DNA from: Streptomyces sp. NBC_01244
GTDB lineage: Bacteria; Actinomycetota; Actinomycetes; Streptomycetales; Streptomycetaceae
Length of the DNA: 64,000 nt
Assembly: GCF_035987325.1 (NCBI RefSeq)
Contig: NZ_CP108488.1
Location: 4,960,001 to 5,024,000 of the forward strand
Direction: 5' to 3'
Below the pieces are notes generated by a model, which was not told the origin of the DNA, did no database searches, and was given only the letters and a program-made list of their open reading frames with translations. Shown piece after piece: positions 61,003-64,000 of this stretch (the first letter of the stretch is position 1; every line of letters starts with the position of its first letter). Made by a program: the position numbers and the translations under genes.

Positions 61003-62442
61003 TCAGTCGCGCGCGGCGGTCTTGGTGCGCATCAGGAACTCGCTCAGAAAGCCGTCGTGCGGCACTCCGGGGCGGATCCAGTACGTGGGCCGGGACCCCG
61101 TGTACACGTTGGACACGGTCGGTTCCGCCAGCAGTTCGTCCACCAGCGGCCCGGTGTCGGCGTCCGGGCCGAGTACGGAGACCACCAGGCTGCCGCGCAG
61201 CGGCGCGATGCCCTGCGCCCGGCTCCAGGGCGCGACCCAGACACAGGGGAAGGGCATCTCCAGGCCGGTGCGGGGGTCGTCGGAGCGTTCCAGCTGGTGC
61301 ACCGCCGGGCGCAGCACCGCGCTTCCGTCGCCGAGTTCCGAGACGATGCCGTCCCCGCCGAGCCAGGCCCGTGCCCCGGGCTCGGCGGCGCGGGTGAGCA
61401 GGTACGCCTCCAGGGCGCGGGCGTGCCCGGCCGGCTGCACCGGGAGCACCGCCTTCGGGTCCTCGGGCGGCAGGTCCGCCGACGCCGCGAGCCGCTCGGC
61501 GAGCGCCCGCGACAGTGGGCCGGGATCACCCTCGACCAGCACGGTGGTGGCGTTGATGCAGGCCACCCCGCCCTGGTGGGCGACCGAGTCGACGATCACG
61601 TCCAGGTGATCGCGCCAGTCCTGGCCCGCGGTCACCAGGATCTTCGAGCGTCCGGGGCCCTGTGGCAGGACCCGGGATCCGCCGTACTTGGCGACGACCT
61701 CGTCGCCGCCGTAGACGAGTCCGAGGTCGGCCTCGTCCAGCACCGTGTCGGCCACCTCGTGCCCGGTGGGCAGGAGCGCCACCTGATCCGGCCCGAAGCC
61801 GGCCGCGCGCAGCGCCGCGACCAGCCGGTACGGGGTGAACGGCTCGCGCCGGGAGGGCCGTACGGCGACCCGGTAGCCCAGCGCCAGCGCTTCCAGCCAC
61901 AGCGAGTGCGGGCCGGGGTGGTTGCCCGCCGCGTGCACGGCGAAGACCGAGCCGCGCCGGGTCCAGACGGCGCTGCCCCGCCGGGTGCGCGGATCGCGCC
62001 AGGAGTCGGCGGCGCCGGCCGGGCGGGCCTGGTCCAGGATGTACGCCGCCTGCTCGGCGGCTTCGGTGACGGCGGCCGCGGCGGCCCGTACGACACCGAG
62101 CGGGACCCCGGAGACGCGGGCGGTGATCCGCTCGTGGGCGGCGGGGTCCAGGCCGCCGATGGTGTCCTCGGCGAAGATCCGGCCGGCCCGGGCGAGCAGC
62201 GCGAACCGCTCCGCGGCGGGCGGCGGGGAGGCGGCCCGCAGGGCTGCCATGGTGCGCCGCACGTACAGCCGGGGCACCAGGCCGAGGGTGGCGGCGGGGC
62301 GGCCGGCGACATCGGTGAGCGTGATCCGGTTGCGGGCGCGGAAGGTCCCCGAGGGCCCGAGGGCGTCCAGGGCGGGCAGCGTGTCCAGGGTGTCCGGCAC
62401 GGGCGGCGCGGGCGGCGCGGGCGGCTCTTCGGGGGCGGCCAT
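61003..62442 (-). CDS. LuxC-like acyl reductase (aldehyde dehydrogenase family)
   Basis: A 479-residue ALDH-superfamily protein. It has VFAVHAAGNHPGPHSLW, GYRVAVRPSRREPFTPYRL, ALLPTGHEVAD, KILVTAGQDW and the nucleophile Cys in GGVACINATTVLVEG. LuxC-type enzymes reduce acyl-thioesters (acyl-CoA or acyl-enzyme) to aldehydes with NADPH. The LuxE-like activating enzyme is directly upstream with a TGATG overlap, giving a complete acid-to-aldehyde pair. The first 35 residues are a Pro-rich tail. The substrate may be an aromatic acid such as an anthranilate, as fatty-acid genes are absent. Confidence 0.82.
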   Translation of the reverse strand: MAAPEEPPAPPAPPVPDTLDTLPALDALGPSGTFRARNRITLTDVAGRPAATLGLVPRLYVRRTMAALRAASPPPAAERFALLARAGRIFAEDTIGGLDPAAHERITARVSGVPLGVVRAAAAAVTEAAEQAAYILDQARPAGAADSWRDPRTRRGSAVWTRRGSVFAVHAAGNHPGPHSLWLEALALGYRVAVRPSRREPFTPYRLVAALRAAGFGPDQVALLPTGHEVADTVLDEADLGLVYGGDEVVAKYGGSRVLPQGPGRSKILVTAGQDWRDHLDVIVDSVAHQGGVACINATTVLVEGDPGPLSRALAERLAASADLPPEDPKAVLPVQPAGHARALEAYLLTRAAEPGARAWLGGDGIVSELGDGSAVLRPAVHQLERSDDPRTGLEMPFPCVWVAPWSRAQGIAPLRGSLVVSVLGPDADTGPLVDELLAEPTVSNVYTGSRPTYWIRPGVPHDGFLSEFLMRTKTAARD

Positions 62443-63512
62443 CAGTAGACCCCTTCGATCACGGTCTCGTTGTCGAACTCCCTGACCGGCGCGATGTCCG
62501 CGACCGAGTCCCCGGTCTGCTCCGCGCCGTGCGGGGGCCGGATCCGGGTGGCGTGGTCCCGCTCCAGGTTGTTCGGCATGAGCAGGCTCCGGCTCACGTG
62601 GTGCATGACCACCTGGCCGCGCTCCCCGTACGCGACGGGCCGCCGGGTCTCGGGGTCGACCACCGACAGCGTCATGTAGGGCGAGTACGGGTCGTACACG
62701 CACGGGTCGTCGTGTCCGAGCCCCGGCCGCTCGCCGGCGTTGCCGAGGATCATCGTGCTGCCGTACCCGCTGTAGAGGACGGTGTCCGGGAAGACCTCCG
62801 TGCGGTACAGGTACCGGCTGTCGGCGTCCATCTGGGTGCCCACCCAGTTGATCGCCCGCACCTTCTCGTTGACCAGCTCCGCCAGCTCCGTGTCGGCCGC
62901 GATCCGCTCCAGCACGGGCGGGGTGCACATGAGCACCCCGATGTCCTGGCTGCGCAGCACGTACCGCACCTGGTCCAGGATGTGCTCGGCGTACGCCCCG
63001 GCCCCGGCGGTGTCGCCGCGTGCGATGAGCTTCTTCACCCAGCGCGGGTCGAGGTCCACACCGAAGGTGAGGCCGCCCCGGTGGGCGGTCTGCCGTTTGA
63101 TGATGTCGCCGACCATGTGGGGGCCCGAGGGCACCACCGAGAGCCAGTTCACCCCCTGCGGGACCCCGTGCGCGTCGAGTTGGGCGCTGCTCCATTCGAC
63201 GAGGCGGTCCAGCCAGTCCCGCAGCAGCACGATCCGCTTCGGGGCGCCGGTGGTGCCACCGCTCTCGTACACGCCCACGACGTCGGGGCGTTCGCCGTAG
63301 CCGCGCGGGATCAGGTCCTCGGCGCGTACGTCGCGCAGCTCGCCGGCGTAGTTGGGGAAGCGGGTGAGGTCGGCGAAGGTGCGGATGTCGGTCAGCGGGT
63401 CGAAATCCAGGTCCCGGACCCGGTCCAGCCAGAACGGAGAGCCGGTCTCGGGGGAGAAGTGCCAGCGCATGGCGGAGCGCAGGAACTCCTCGGGGTCTTC
63501 CGTGGGGAACAC
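62442..63512 (-). CDS. LuxE-like acyl-protein synthetase / phenylacetate-CoA-ligase-like activating enzyme
   Basis: A 356-residue member of the LuxE/PaaK branch of ANL enzymes, shorter than CoA ligases. It shows the P-loop YESGGTTGAPKRIVLLRD, VVPSGPHMVGDI, LMCTPPVLERIA, SGYGSTMILGN and GQVVMHHVSRSLLMPNN. It activates a carboxylic acid as acyl-AMP and passes it to LuxC, as in luminous bacteria. The GTG at 63512 has AGGAG upstream. LuxE family enzymes usually use fatty acids, but the cluster context favours an aromatic acid. It forms a coupled pair with LuxC-like and lies 50 bases from NAT3. Confidence 0.82.
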   Translation of the reverse strand: MFPTEDPEEFLRSAMRWHFSPETGSPFWLDRVRDLDFDPLTDIRTFADLTRFPNYAGELRDVRAEDLIPRGYGERPDVVGVYESGGTTGAPKRIVLLRDWLDRLVEWSSAQLDAHGVPQGVNWLSVVPSGPHMVGDIIKRQTAHRGGLTFGVDLDPRWVKKLIARGDTAGAGAYAEHILDQVRYVLRSQDIGVLMCTPPVLERIAADTELAELVNEKVRAINWVGTQMDADSRYLYRTEVFPDTVLYSGYGSTMILGNAGERPGLGHDDPCVYDPYSPYMTLSVVDPETRRPVAYGERGQVVMHHVSRSLLMPNNLERDHATRIRPPHGAEQTGDSVADIAPVREFDNETVIEGVY

Positions 63513-63562
63513 GGTGCTCCTGAGGGGTGGGGAGAGCGGGGAGGGATGGGGGAGGGCGCCGG

Positions 63563-64000
63563 TCAGGACGCGCCCAGCCGGACCGCGCCGGCCGCGTCCA
63601 CGTCGAGGTCCGGCGGGATCTCGTCGAGCTCGATGCCGAAGTGCTCGCGGTAGGTCTCGATCACCTGGGAGTCGTCGTCGAGGCGCTCGGAGAACCGGTC
63701 GGCCCCCACCTGGCGCAGCAGGGTGCGGCCGATCAGGGTGACCCGGCCGTCCTCGGTCGGCAGGGAACACAACTGGCTCTGCAGGAACGGCGATTCCGCG
63801 CTGGTGCGGTACCACCACAGGGTGGCCCGCAGGTCCTCGACGGCGATCGGGCGGGGCTCCACGCGGTACTGCGCATGGGTGTTCATGAAGAGCTCGTGGC
63901 CGCCGTCGGGCAGCGGCGCGAGCCGGTAGACCCCGTGCGGGTCCCGCTGGTCGGCGCGGGTGTCGAGGGACAGCGGGTGGCGGCTGTTGCGGCCGAAGCC
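63563..64000 (-). CDS. Arylamine N-acetyltransferase 3 (partial, C-terminal half)
   Basis: The reading frame enters from the right edge with GFGRNSRHPLSLD, which corresponds to the segment after the catalytic Asp in NAT1 (DPGFGRNPLEP), and continues through HGVYRLAPLPDGG, LWWYRTSAESPFLQ (the usual NWYLSTxPxSxF segment) and DEIPPDLDVD to a stop at 63563. At least 145 codons are present. The Cys and His are outside the window. It is the third NAT gene in the cluster and sits just upstream of the LuxE-LuxC pair, on the same strand. Confidence 0.75.
   Translation of the reverse strand, partial: GFGRNSRHPLSLDTRADQRDPHGVYRLAPLPDGGHELFMNTHAQYRVEPRPIAVEDLRATLWWYRTSAESPFLQSQLCSLPTEDGRVTLIGRTLLRQVGADRFSERLDDDSQVIETYREHFGIELDEIPPDLDVDAAGAVRLGAS

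Overview
This is high-GC actinobacterial DNA, almost certainly a Streptomyces chromosome. The evidence is strong third-position GC bias, GTG/TTG starts, GTGA/ATGA stop-start overlaps, a proteasome activator, paired PknB-type kinases and a DevR-like regulator beside a 2-oxo-acid dehydrogenase operon. The left third is ordinary core genome. The right two thirds are one large, apparently undescribed biosynthetic gene cluster that runs off the right edge.

Left region (1 to about 22.5 kb): a partial molybdopterin guanylyltransferase, the proteasome activator Bpa, an FtsX-type ABC exporter with its ATPase and PadR regulator (a clear AT-rich operator overlaps the padR start), two secreted or membrane-anchored small proteins, two divergent Ser/Thr kinases, a PPOX-family protein, a DevR/DosR-like response regulator, a three-gene branched-chain 2-oxo-acid dehydrogenase operon (E1 alpha, E1 beta, E2) with a strong terminator, an acetyltransferase, a transketolase, a luciferase-like monooxygenase, a WrbA-like flavoprotein and a secreted DUF protein.

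Cluster, part A (22.5-34.6 kb): extra copies of aromatic-supply genes (class II DAHP synthase, TrpE, TrpD, TrpC) with a MocR regulator. A coupled minus-strand run follows, encoding a kynurenine-3-monooxygenase-like flavoenzyme, an aromatic amino acid decarboxylase, a cytochrome P450 and TrpC, with an arylamine N-acetyltransferase (NAT) nearby. These point to a tryptophan-, kynurenine- or anthranilate-derived scaffold.

Part B (34.8-41.7 kb): a domesticated IS701-type transposase-like protein that lacks two of three catalytic acids, a GAF/PucR regulator, a methyltransferase, a transaldolase-like protein lacking its Schiff-base lysine, a quinone oxidoreductase and a GNAT.

Part C (41.7-54.7 kb, plus strand): an SRPBCC protein, a divergent AMP-forming ligase and an aromatic hydroxylase. 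Then six translationally coupled genes follow: a CreE-like flavin N-monooxygenase, a CreD-like nitrosuccinate lyase, a NarK nitrate/nitrite transporter, a molybdenum nitrate reductase, its FAD/[2Fe-2S] electron donor, and a free-standing NirB N-terminal flavin domain with no siroheme part. I read this as two converging sources of nitrite (aspartate to nitrosuccinate to nitrite, and nitrate to nitrite) with no nitrite-consuming reductase, feeding diazotisation or nitrosation of an arylamine.

Part D (54.7-64 kb, minus strand): a flavodoxin-like reductase, a second aromatic hydroxylase, a second divergent ligase, a second NAT, an MFS exporter, a LuxC-like acyl reductase, a LuxE-like acid-activating enzyme and a third, truncated NAT. 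The product is inferred to be a tryptophan- or anthranilate-derived compound with an N-N, diazo or nitroso group. The exact structure cannot be read from the sequence. All family assignments are from reading motifs and architecture; no database search was run.
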